Shown: piece by piece, positions 45,601 to 53,525 of the stretch | How positions within the stretch are numbered: position 1 is the first letter of the stretch | Layout of the letters: every line of letters begins with the position of its first letter | Assembly (NCBI GenBank): GCA_934778215.1 | Contig: CAKVOE010000001.1 | Span: 618,303-682,302 of the forward strand | Source: an uncultured Clostridia bacterium | GTDB lineage: Bacteria; Bacillota; Clostridia; Christensenellales; UBA1242 | Direction of reading: 5' to 3' | Length of the DNA: 64,000 nt | Notes under the pieces: generated by a model | What the model saw: only the letters and a program-made list of their open reading frames with translations | The model's database searches: none | Told to the model about the DNA's origin: nothing | Program-made: the position numbers and the translations under genes

Positions 45601-45633
45601 AAAGAGCAAAAATATGCACCATTTTCACTCTTT
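45601..45633 (-). terminator. Terminator of the floA operon
   Basis: AAAGAG...AAAAT pairs with ATTTT...CTCTTT; the minus strand continues TTTTTTG. Confidence 0.7.
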
Positions 45634-45637
45634 ATTT

Positions 45638-46555
45638 TTACATCCACTTCTTTCGTTTTTCCCTTTCGGCTCTTTTCATTTTATTAATTTCGCTTCGTGG
45701 AGCACCCAAAATATCGCTAACAATCACTTCCTTACCCTGCTCCGTTCCGCCCATTTCTCTAAACTTATCACCAAAAACTTCTTCAAATCTATCTCCCAAA
45801 GTTTTATTTATAATTGGAGCAGGATATTCTTGCGGTTTGGTATTTTCGCCAAACGCTTTGTTAGAAAAATATTCCTTTGCGTCTAATTGACTATATTTTT
45901 TATCGCTTAATTGGTCGCCAGTTTGTGTTGGTTTATCATTTTTTTCTTCGGCACCCGAACCAAACTTTCCGTCCAAAAAAGCATCAAAGTCTTCATCGGA
46001 ACTATTAAGCAATGCATCAATATCCACACCCGAAAAAGGGTCTTGCTCGTCTTGCGAATCTCCTCCCGTCATACCAAATGGGTCAGACATATCCTCTTCG
46101 CTAATGCCAAAATCGTATGGTTTATAGGGTTGTTCTTTTGCCTTTGGAAGCACAACCGCCGTATTTTTTTTGTCGTCATCGCCAAACAAACTTCCGCTTG
46201 GTAGACTAATATTATTTTTTATAAAGTCCTCTTTGGTAATTTTTGTTACCGTCCCCTTAGATGCAGGGACTGATGCCTCTTTGCTTTTTGCAACCGATTC
46301 CGTCAATTCCTTTTTTATGTCGTTTTTAATTTTTTCTTTTTTTGCACTGCTAAAAAATTTGGTTTTTGGTTCCTTTTTTTCTGCCTTCTCTTTTGGTAAA
46401 ACATCTTTGTATTTTTCTTCGTTGCTTTTGCTAGCCTTTACCTTGTGTTCTTTTTTTCCAAAAATTTTGAATTTAATTCCGTTGCCAGACAAAAAGATAT
46501 ACAGCACTACAACTGCAACAATAATGGCAATAATGGTAATTATAGGCATATACAT
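45638..46555 (-). CDS. Membrane-anchored disordered protein encoded with floA
   Basis: 305 residues (ATG 46549 is also possible, given GGAG spacing). One N-terminal membrane segment (about 3-23), then a strongly charged, Lys/Glu/Ser-rich low-complexity chain (about 30-110), and an Asp/Phe-rich part (EEDMSDPFGMTGG, DIDALLNSSDEDFDAFL). The C-terminus is basic (KMKRAEREKRKKWM). It starts 14 bases after floA, so it may be a FloA partner in membrane microdomains. No family recognised. Confidence 0.75.
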   Translation of the reverse strand: MYMPIITIIAIIVAVVVLYIFLSGNGIKFKIFGKKEHKVKASKSNEEKYKDVLPKEKAEKKEPKTKFFSSAKKEKIKNDIKKELTESVAKSKEASVPASKGTVTKITKEDFIKNNISLPSGSLFGDDDKKNTAVVLPKAKEQPYKPYDFGISEEDMSDPFGMTGGDSQDEQDPFSGVDIDALLNSSDEDFDAFLDGKFGSGAEEKNDKPTQTGDQLSDKKYSQLDAKEYFSNKAFGENTKPQEYPAPIINKTLGDRFEEVFGDKFREMGGTEQGKEVIVSDILGAPRSEINKMKRAEREKRKKWM

Positions 46556-46569
46556 CTTCTCCTTTTAGT

Positions 46570-47646
46570 TTATTCAAAATCAAATGGGTTGTTTCGTCTA
46601 ATTGCTCTATGTGGCCTTGCAGTGCCTGACCCAACACCGCCCTTTTCGTCATCGCCACCCTTGTTTTTACCGCTTAACATATTTCTTAAATTGGTATCTG
46701 CTTCAAGGTTTTTTATATCGTAATAGTCCATTGGACTAATTTTACCTTCTTTTAGTGCTTCTGCCAAGGCTTTTGGAACTTCGGCTTCTGCCTCTATTGC
46801 CCGCATCTTTGCCTCTTGAATTTTGTTGTTGTTTTCTTGTTCTATAGCGATTGCTTCTAGTTTTCGTTTTTCTATTTCGGCTTGACTTTCTCTCTTTGCA
46901 ATTTCTGACTGTTCAAGTTCTAGTTGCACCGCAATGTTTTTACCAATAGAAATATCAAAAATATCAACTGAAATTATCTCGTAGGCGGTACCACTATCCA
47001 AATTTTTGCTCATAATTACATCGCTTATAACATCTGGATTTTCTATAACAGCACCATGATTTACACTAGACCCAATGGTGCTTGCCAAACATTCTGCAAC
47101 TCTTGTAACAATTGTGCCTTCGTCTGCTCCGCCAAGCACTCTGCCCATATTTGTTTTTATGGTAATATGCGCTTTTGCTTTTAGTTCTATACCGTCTTTA
47201 CTAACGGCTGTAACCTGTGGAGTTTCGATAATTTTTGGAACAATGCACGACTGCACCACGCCGACAACATCTTTGCCCGATAGGTCTATTGCCCTTGCAA
47301 GTTGTAGCGGAAGTTTAATATTTGCCGACTTTGCACTTATCATACTTCGCACAACCTTATCAATGTTTCCACCCGCCAAGACGTGCGTTTCTAAGTCATC
47401 AATATTTAATTCTATTCCCGCTTTTTTGCTGGTTATGTAAGCCACCACTACTTCGTTTAAATTAACCTTTCGCATCTTCATTGCAAGCAATTTTGCAATA
47501 GGTATAGGTGCATTAGAAATTAACGCCCGCCACCAAACGCCTATTGGGAAAATGATAAAAAACGCCACCAAACAACCCAAAAGCAAAACGCCAAGCACGC
47601 TCAAAAACACAATGCCACCAGTTGTAATCTGCAAAAGCAACTGCAT
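46570..47646 (-). CDS. floA: Flotillin-like protein FloA
   Basis: 358 residues, slightly longer than usual. An N-terminal membrane segment (about 10-35) is followed by GVWWRALISNAPI and the conserved FloA/YqfA body: KLLAMKMRKVNLNEVV, THVLAGGNIDKVVRSMI, ELKAKAHITIKTNMGRVLGGA, and a coiled coil with AKRESQAEIEKRKLEA. The tail ends in a Lys/Gly-rich stretch and RRNNPFDFE. FloA organises fluid membrane microdomains in Bacillota and also affects protease and cell-wall functions. GGGGGAG precedes the ATG, and the shared 15-base motif lies 32 bases upstream. Confidence 0.93.
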   Translation of the reverse strand: MQLLLQITTGGIVFLSVLGVLLLGCLVAFFIIFPIGVWWRALISNAPIPIAKLLAMKMRKVNLNEVVVAYITSKKAGIELNIDDLETHVLAGGNIDKVVRSMISAKSANIKLPLQLARAIDLSGKDVVGVVQSCIVPKIIETPQVTAVSKDGIELKAKAHITIKTNMGRVLGGADEGTIVTRVAECLASTIGSSVNHGAVIENPDVISDVIMSKNLDSGTAYEIISVDIFDISIGKNIAVQLELEQSEIAKRESQAEIEKRKLEAIAIEQENNNKIQEAKMRAIEAEAEVPKALAEALKEGKISPMDYYDIKNLEADTNLRNMLSGKNKGGDDEKGGVGSGTARPHRAIRRNNPFDFE

Positions 47647-47677
47647 CTAACACTCCCCCTATTTGTTTTTTATATAA

Positions 47678-47692
47678 ATATTTTTCATTATA
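47678..47692 (-). promoter_or_regulatory. 15-base motif TATAATGAAAAATAT
   Basis: Minus-strand copy 32 bases upstream of floA. Confidence 0.6.
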
Positions 47693-47927
47693 TATTATAA
47701 GTAATTAGGTTTTAGTGCAAACAGATACTCTATCTCACTAAAAAACCTATTGCCCATTAAATTTACAAAGTTTTACAAAATTTTAAAACAAGTTAATTTT
47801 TTTTAATTAACCCTTCCAAAAATGCAATAATATTTTACCACAATTTAAAAATTTGTCAATAGTTAACTGTTTTATAATGCCACTCCAAAAAATTACACAA
47901 TAATTATACTTTCATAACTTTATTTGT

Positions 47928-48020
47928 TTAAAACAAAAAGAGAGACGGCACTTGATGGAAACCAATCTCTCTTTCAATAAAGGGCAAGGATGCATAAATC
48001 GGGGGACTTTTGCATCCCAT
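47928..48020 (-). ncRNA. Small transcript: structured RNA or leaderless 30-residue ORF
   Basis: A complete mini transcription unit: promoter at 48027-48055, a hairpin GGATGCA/TGCATCC (47988-48017), and a terminator hairpin AGAGAGA/TCTCTCT (47939-47972) with a T tail. An ATG at 48018-48020 lies six bases after the -10 box and opens a 30-codon frame (MGCKSPPIYASLPF...) ending in TAA at 47928, across both hairpins. Either a small RNA of about 85-95 bases or a leaderless small peptide. I do not recognise a family. Confidence 0.6.
47939..47972 (-). terminator. Terminator of the small transcript
   Basis: AGAGAGA and TCTCTCT stem with a 20-base loop; the minus strand continues TTTTTGTTTT. Confidence 0.75.
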
Positions 48021-48026
48021 AGTTAA

Positions 48027-48055
48027 AGATTACCACTTTGCACATTTTAAGTCAA
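48027..48055 (-). promoter_or_regulatory. Promoter of the small transcript
   Basis: Minus-strand TTGACT, 17-base spacer, TAATCT, six bases before ATG 48020. Confidence 0.65.
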
Positions 48056-48105
48056 ACAAATTTTGAAAATATTTAATTTTTTTTAAATTGCCAAATTTTT
48101 GGTTT

Positions 48106-48960
48106 TTATTGCATTCGCCCTTCCCTTTCTGCTACCGTTTTATAATAAAACAGATATTGCTGAATATATCCCGAAAGTTGTCCAAAGCGTTTTACTAAAT
48201 CGGCACTCATTTTTTCTCGAGTTTTTGCCTTGCCCAAAAAGTTTTCCAAATATACCCTTTCCATCCACACGTCTACCGGAAAAACGTCCATTCTATTATA
48301 CGCAAACAACAATATGCAATCGGCAACCTTTCTTCCCACTCCCAAAATTTTTAAAAGCCTATCTCTAAGTTCTTCGGTAGAAAGTTTTTCTGTATCAACA
48401 GATAATAAGTTTTTAAAACTGCTACTAACCTCCGCCAAATATTTTGCCCTATACCCCGCACCAATGGAGCGAAAGAACTCAACATCTAGTTTGCCCATTT
48501 GTTCTATTGTAGGAAATGCAAAATGGTCGCTATCAATCTTTGTACCCGCTTCTTTGCATAACTTTTCTATAATTAGTTTTATTCTTTTTATGTTGTTGTT
48601 TTGCGAAATTATAAAAGAGCAAACCGTTTCAAAAGGGTCTGTGTGCATAATTCTTAGCCCATTTGCAACCTTAACTATATCTTTAACCTCTTTAATATCT
48701 GCAATTTCTTTTTTAATCTCTGCATAATCGGTATCAAAATTAAAAAGGCTTTTAACAAATTGATTGTCCTTCGCAAAAATGGTAAAACCGCTTTTTGTTT
48801 CAACAATCTTAATTATGTTATTAGACGCAATAATTTCGTAATCGGTATCATTAATTTTTTTGTACCTAAAAAACTGCCCGCACTCCAAAATGTGTTTGGG
48901 ATTAAATTCATCTTTGCCCAAAATTTCAATCTTTCCAACGCTTTCAGTATAATTTAACAT
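48106..48960 (-). CDS. 8-oxoguanine DNA glycosylase/AP lyase (OGG1 type)
   Basis: The start is ATG 48960 (MLNYTESVGK), preceded by GTGGGGA; 284 residues. The N-terminal OGG domain has HILECGQFFRY. The HhH-GPD domain has SFIISQNNNIKRI (about 115-127), GYRAKYLAE (169-177) and GVGRKVADCILLF, where Lys211 is the Schiff-base residue, and VFPVDVW with catalytic Asp230. It removes 8-oxoguanine and nicks the abasic site. Bacterial OGG1-type enzymes are characteristic of Clostridia. Single-gene unit. Confidence 0.93.
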   Translation of the reverse strand: MLNYTESVGKIEILGKDEFNPKHILECGQFFRYKKINDTDYEIIASNNIIKIVETKSGFTIFAKDNQFVKSLFNFDTDYAEIKKEIADIKEVKDIVKVANGLRIMHTDPFETVCSFIISQNNNIKRIKLIIEKLCKEAGTKIDSDHFAFPTIEQMGKLDVEFFRSIGAGYRAKYLAEVSSSFKNLLSVDTEKLSTEELRDRLLKILGVGRKVADCILLFAYNRMDVFPVDVWMERVYLENFLGKAKTREKMSADLVKRFGQLSGYIQQYLFYYKTVAEREGRMQ

Positions 48961-49095
48961 AATTCCCCACAAAATTTTTGCAAAATTTATTAAACTAATT
49001 TTATATTTTACCACCCGCTTTGTCAATCGTTTTACTCTTTATTTTACCCCTTTATTTTTTTGCAAAATGCACAATAAAATATGCGTTTAGTTTAA

Positions 49096-49125
49096 TTGAC
49101 TTTTAGTAATTGTGTTTGGTAAAAT
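49096..49125 (+). promoter_or_regulatory. Promoter of the 49164 gene
   Basis: TTGACT, 18-base spacer, TAAAAT, with an AGAGGA site before ATG 49164. Confidence 0.65.
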
Positions 49126-49163
49126 AGTTTTGTGATTTTATATTACTTTTAGAGGAAAACAAA

Positions 49164-49784
49164 ATGTGTTTATTTAGCATTTACAACAAGTTTAAGTACA
49201 AAAACTGGATAAAGTTCTCGCCCGGAACACGCCAAAAAATTTTGGAAAAGATTGAAGAAAAGCAATCAAAAAAACTTAACCGAGAGCGACTTCCAGTGGT
49301 TATAAATTCTGACCGCAGTTGGCAATCTTACGGAATGTTTGAGGTAGATAGTTCGGGCAAAAAGACCCTTTATCTTAGCATAAATTTAATTGATGACCCA
49401 AGCCTTCGCTTCCACGCTCTCGAAACCATTTTTCACGAGGGTCGACACGCCTATCAATATGAGCAAATTACCAAAAAACATATAAGTTGGTTTAATTTTA
49501 GAGCCAAACGCTGGAAGGCAAACTACGCCGGCTATGTAACAAGCCTTGAAGACCGAACCATATATAGCCTGCAACCGGTAGAGCGGGACGCACAAAAATA
49601 CGCCATAGACCGAATGGAAGAATTTAGTTTTAAATTTCGAAACGAAGCCGACTACCAACAAACAATGAACCAAATGCTTTATCGCTACAACAAAACCGTT
49701 GAAAACGCAAAAAAAGAATATGGCATATTTTACAAATCAAAAATGTACAAAAAAATTAAAGATAAATTTGACAACACTCACTAA
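49164..49784 (+). CDS. Small HExxH zincin-like protein
   Basis: 206 residues, no signal peptide. TIFHEGRHAYQYE contains HEGRH (91-95), and LQPVERDAQKYA supplies Glu140 as the likely third zinc ligand, as in gluzincins. The upstream YLSINLIDDPSLRFHALE resembles the strand and helix before the active site. It may be an intracellular peptidase, or a toxin-like or phage-derived zincin. It shares motif order with the 39116 protein. Start site has AGAGGA at good distance. Confidence 0.65.
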   Translation: MCLFSIYNKFKYKNWIKFSPGTRQKILEKIEEKQSKKLNRERLPVVINSDRSWQSYGMFEVDSSGKKTLYLSINLIDDPSLRFHALETIFHEGRHAYQYEQITKKHISWFNFRAKRWKANYAGYVTSLEDRTIYSLQPVERDAQKYAIDRMEEFSFKFRNEADYQQTMNQMLYRYNKTVENAKKEYGIFYKSKMYKKIKDKFDNTH

Positions 49785-49886
49785 CAATTTCACCATACTT
49801 TCAATAATTTGTAGTATATTACACAAAACCCAAAATTTTGGATAGTTAAAAGTCGTCCAAATAAAACAAAATTTTCGTTTTTTTTA

Positions 49887-49915
49887 TTGCAAAAAAATGA
49901 GCAATGTATTAAAAT
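49887..49915 (+). promoter_or_regulatory. Promoter of the large surface-protein gene
   Basis: TTGCAA, 17-base spacer, TAAAAT, followed by TAGGTGG before ATG 49950. Confidence 0.65.
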
Positions 49916-49949
49916 AATAGAGATAAATAAAATTTAGGTGGCAAAAATT

Positions 49950-52900
49950 ATGAAAAACAAATCAAACAAATTAAAATCATTTTTGGCAATCGCTCTTGGC
50001 TCAACCTTGTGCTTTGCTTCTATGCCTGTTGTTTCAAAACACGCATTTACACCCGCTTTCGCCAAAGAAAGTGGCGTAGTTTATACCCCATCAAGCAAAT
50101 CTATTGCAAATGGCAATTTTGAAACGGTTGGCGACACCCTTTCTGGCTGGCAGAGTTCAAGAATTAGTTCTAGTAACGATTTAACCCATGCCGACAACAA
50201 AATAAACAGCACCGTTTCGGGTGTAGTAAATGTTTTAGATGAGAGTAAATACCGCTCTTCTATTGAAGCAATGCTTAGAAATTCTACCTATTTAAACTAT
50301 GCACCAACAGATTACCCAACCTACCCAAATAGGTATGACAGCGCAAGCACCGAAAGCGAAAACACAACTACAAGTGCCCTACTAATAAATGCGGGCAAAA
50401 TTGTAGATACAACAAAAAAAGTGTACACCGTTAAAAAAATAGATGCTTCAACCACTTCCGAAGAAGTAGAAATACCTTCAACCAACCTTCCAACCGCCGA
50501 CCAAAACTTTATCTTCACTTCGCAAGCAGGCTCAGTTGCTCCATCTGGCACCTACACTTTTAGAAATGATACCACCCTTGGAAATGTTTGGGAGCAAACG
50601 CTAGACGGCACAACCTACCAAATTGTAGAAACCGGCTCACATTACCCAACTACTAACAACGCAGTTTATGAAACCTACACATCTAGTAGCGACTTGCAAC
50701 TTGCAAGCAACTGTTATTTTAAATTAACTTTTAGAGTTTACACCAGCGGTGATTCTTCTACCCTAGCATCAATTAGACTAACGGGCGATTTAGAAAAAAA
50801 TGACAACGCTAGTTTTGAAAGCATAAACACTTCAAACACATGGAAAGAATATACCTATTATATTGCAACCAACTATGGTTCAACTGGTATGAACAAAACC
50901 CGTATTCAACTAGCACTAGGAAACTCTAGTTCGAAACTTTCAACCGGCGCCGTATTTTTTGACGATGTTGACCTAACCGAAATTCAATATAAAGATTTTT
51001 ACAAAGCACAATCATCGCTAGCATCTAGCGAAACCACCCGAATTGTTAATATGCGTGCAGATAACGAGCGTGTAATAACTTCTTTTGATGGCACCAAAAC
51101 TATGGAGCAAGAGGGTTTTAGTTGGGACGACTCGACCTCTGCCACCGATGACGCCTTTACCGTTATTAAAGAAGAGGACAAAACCTCATATAGCACCTTT
51201 CAAGACAATAACTATTGCTTAAAGGTTACAAACTCTACCGACAACAAAATATCTTTCAAAACCTCAAAAACTACGGTAGAACCATTTAAATATTACAAAG
51301 TTTCTATTTGGTCAAGGTATGACTATGAAGATTTGGATATGTTCAAAAATCCAACCTCATTTACCCACGACAAGTTTACAATATCACTTAGCGGAACGCT
51401 AAACGGCAAAACTGTTGCAACAAAGTCGTATGATATAGACCCATACAACGAAAACCAAAGAAAGACCGATGGAAACGGTCATGTTAGCAACTTTTGGACA
51501 CAAACTTCATTTTATGTTCAAGCCTGCCCAATTTACTCTACCGATGTATGGCTAAACATCTCCGTTCCAAAAAACAGCACCTTCTTGTTTGATAACTACA
51601 CCATAGAAGAAATTACCAGCACCGAATACAGTGCAATGAGCGACCGCAAACTAGCACTTACATCTACCCTACCAAAAGAAAGTGTACCAAACGGATTTTT
51701 TAACACAGTAGATAGTGACAAAACCAGTGCTGGACTATACAGCCCAAGCAATTGGACATATACAGCTGGCGGGTTCTCAAAAGAAACCAACTATTACCTA
51801 ATAAAAGAAATTACCGATGAAGCGGGCGAAACCACAACCGAAAGAATAATTTTAGATGAAAAATATCTAACCATAGAAAATGAAGTAAAAATTATAGATG
51901 AATCAGAAAGCACAAACCATATAACCTACACCTATGACTCTGCTACAAAAACTTACAAAAACACTTCTACCGATGGCAAAACAAACTCAACTATTTACAC
52001 TATTAAAAACGATGAAATTATTAACGGTGTTGTAGTTGGTAAAGATTATTCTAATGTAGTTAACTCAAAAAACATTACAACAAACGATGCTTCATTTGTT
52101 AACCCAACCAACGCACTCGAAAACTTTTTGTGCATTAACAATACAAACGGCGTAATTATGCCACAAATTAAATACACCAGCGAAAAGTTTAGTGTAGCAA
52201 GTGGCAAATACACATCATTAATAGTAAATATTTATTCCGAACTAAATGAGTCTAGCCCTGCAAAAATTAACCTTTTAAATGCAGACAGCAAAGTTATAGC
52301 AAGCCTAGATATAGACACAGTTCCTTGCACTGCAAATCAAAACAACTGGCAAGAATATAAGTTCTGCATAAAGGGTGGCTTAACCGCCGAAAATATGTAT
52401 GTTCAAATACAATACGGAAACGGAAAAACAACCCTTCAAGGTGCATTGCTTGCAAAAACAATTTACCTTTCTCCACTTTCAGAAAACGACTTTAAAGAAA
52501 ACCAAAAACTAACCAGTACAGAAATAAAAGCAAAACGCTTAAAGGTTGTTAATTTGGCAGGAACTTCATTTACCGAACTTGGCGACAAACTAGAAGCCGA
52601 TGGCAAATTTAACGCAAATGGTTTAACTCTAAACACTTTAAGCGGAGAAAACAATTCTTATTACATTTTAGATAGTTCGCTAGAAGCCTACAAAAATTAC
52701 AAAAACGCTAATGGTTTAAGCCCTTATGTATTGGTACTAGATAGCCAAAGTGCATCAACCAACATATTAGAATTTAACCAAAAATATAGCCTTGCAAAAA
52801 GTTCATTCTACAAACTATCAGTAACAGCAAAAACAATAGATTTGCCAGAAGGCAAAGCGGGCTTGTTAAAGTTTGCAAATCTTGACGCAACACTAAACAT

Positions 52901-53327
52901 TTCTGGCACCGACTACAAAGAATACACACTATACTTTGCAAGCGGAACTAACGCCCTTACCTCTTACCTAACCCTATCGCTAGAAAACACCACAGGTAAA
53001 ATTGCTTTAAGCAATGTTACTATCGAAAAGTTAGCATCAGAGTCTGCATATAACTCTGGCATCGCAAAAATTTCCACCGAAACTCCAAATATCACAAAAC
53101 TAGATTTAAGAAGTTCTACAACAACAAGCGATGACAAACTTCCAGAAAGCAAAGAGGGCAACCGTACCCTAGAAATTTTATTTGCAACACTATCATCTTT
53201 ACTTTTGGTAGTAGCAATAATAATTGCTTTGGTATTTACTAGACTTTCAGGAAAACGCAAAAAGACTCACGGCAAAAAGAACAAAGTTCAAGTATCAGAT
53301 GCAAACGACCAAAAAGGTTTCGTTTAA
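49950..53327 (+). CDS. Large anchored surface protein with jelly-roll repeats
   Basis: AGGTGG before ATG 49950 (MKNKSNK) sets the start; 1,125 residues. The signal peptide spans about 8-28. The ectodomain holds four similar modules, each with an N/G-F-x-T-V start (NGNFETVGDTLSGW) and a strand such as YFKLTFRVYT, YYKVSIWSRYD, YTSLIVNIYS or FYKLSVTAKT, followed by a F-D-x-V/L turn. This resembles carbohydrate-binding jelly-roll domains. A C-terminal membrane segment (about 1078-1103) and a basic Lys-rich tail anchor it. Codon use favours C-ending codons. Glycan binding is inference. Confidence 0.87.
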   Translation: MKNKSNKLKSFLAIALGSTLCFASMPVVSKHAFTPAFAKESGVVYTPSSKSIANGNFETVGDTLSGWQSSRISSSNDLTHADNKINSTVSGVVNVLDESKYRSSIEAMLRNSTYLNYAPTDYPTYPNRYDSASTESENTTTSALLINAGKIVDTTKKVYTVKKIDASTTSEEVEIPSTNLPTADQNFIFTSQAGSVAPSGTYTFRNDTTLGNVWEQTLDGTTYQIVETGSHYPTTNNAVYETYTSSSDLQLASNCYFKLTFRVYTSGDSSTLASIRLTGDLEKNDNASFESINTSNTWKEYTYYIATNYGSTGMNKTRIQLALGNSSSKLSTGAVFFDDVDLTEIQYKDFYKAQSSLASSETTRIVNMRADNERVITSFDGTKTMEQEGFSWDDSTSATDDAFTVIKEEDKTSYSTFQDNNYCLKVTNSTDNKISFKTSKTTVEPFKYYKVSIWSRYDYEDLDMFKNPTSFTHDKFTISLSGTLNGKTVATKSYDIDPYNENQRKTDGNGHVSNFWTQTSFYVQACPIYSTDVWLNISVPKNSTFLFDNYTIEEITSTEYSAMSDRKLALTSTLPKESVPNGFFNTVDSDKTSAGLYSPSNWTYTAGGFSKETNYYLIKEITDEAGETTTERIILDEKYLTIENEVKIIDESESTNHITYTYDSATKTYKNTSTDGKTNSTIYTIKNDEIINGVVVGKDYSNVVNSKNITTNDASFVNPTNALENFLCINNTNGVIMPQIKYTSEKFSVASGKYTSLIVNIYSELNESSPAKINLLNADSKVIASLDIDTVPCTANQNNWQEYKFCIKGGLTAENMYVQIQYGNGKTTLQGALLAKTIYLSPLSENDFKENQKLTSTEIKAKRLKVVNLAGTSFTELGDKLEADGKFNANGLTLNTLSGENNSYYILDSSLEAYKNYKNANGLSPYVLVLDSQSASTNILEFNQKYSLAKSSFYKLSVTAKTIDLPEGKAGLLKFANLDATLNISGTDYKEYTLYFASGTNALTSYLTLSLENTTGKIALSNVTIEKLASESAYNSGIAKISTETPNITKLDLRSSTTTSDDKLPESKEGNRTLEILFATLSSLLLVVAIIIALVFTRLSGKRKKTHGKKNKVQVSDANDQKGFV

Positions 53328-53337
53328 TACAAATTAC

Positions 53338-53367
53338 ACCGACTGTCCAAAACGCTGGACGGTCGGT
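53338..53367 (+). terminator. Terminator after the surface-protein gene
   Basis: ACCGACTGTCCA and TGGACGGTCGGT form a 12-bp stem (one G-T), followed by TTTTT. Confidence 0.9.
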
Positions 53368-53422
53368 TTTTTATGCCCGCAATTAAAGCCCTTTGCACCC
53401 CACCAAAAACTTTAAAATTCAC

Positions 53423-53451
53423 TTGCATTTTGGGGCTTTTTTTGGTATTAT
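53423..53451 (+). promoter_or_regulatory. Promoter of the LysRS-TrmL operon
   Basis: TTGCAT, 17-base spacer, TATTAT, about 75 bases before ATG 53526. Confidence 0.6.
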
Positions 53452-53525
53452 ATACATTATTATATTGAAAAGTTTTAATATAATAATTGCTAATTAGCAA
53501 AAATACAAAAAAGGAGAATAATAAA

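Noticed and set aside
40500..49100. Switch from mostly minus-strand to mostly plus-strand genes as a sign of a replication origin
   Set aside because: No dnaA, dnaN or DnaA-box cluster is visible, and by eye the base skew does not flip cleanly.
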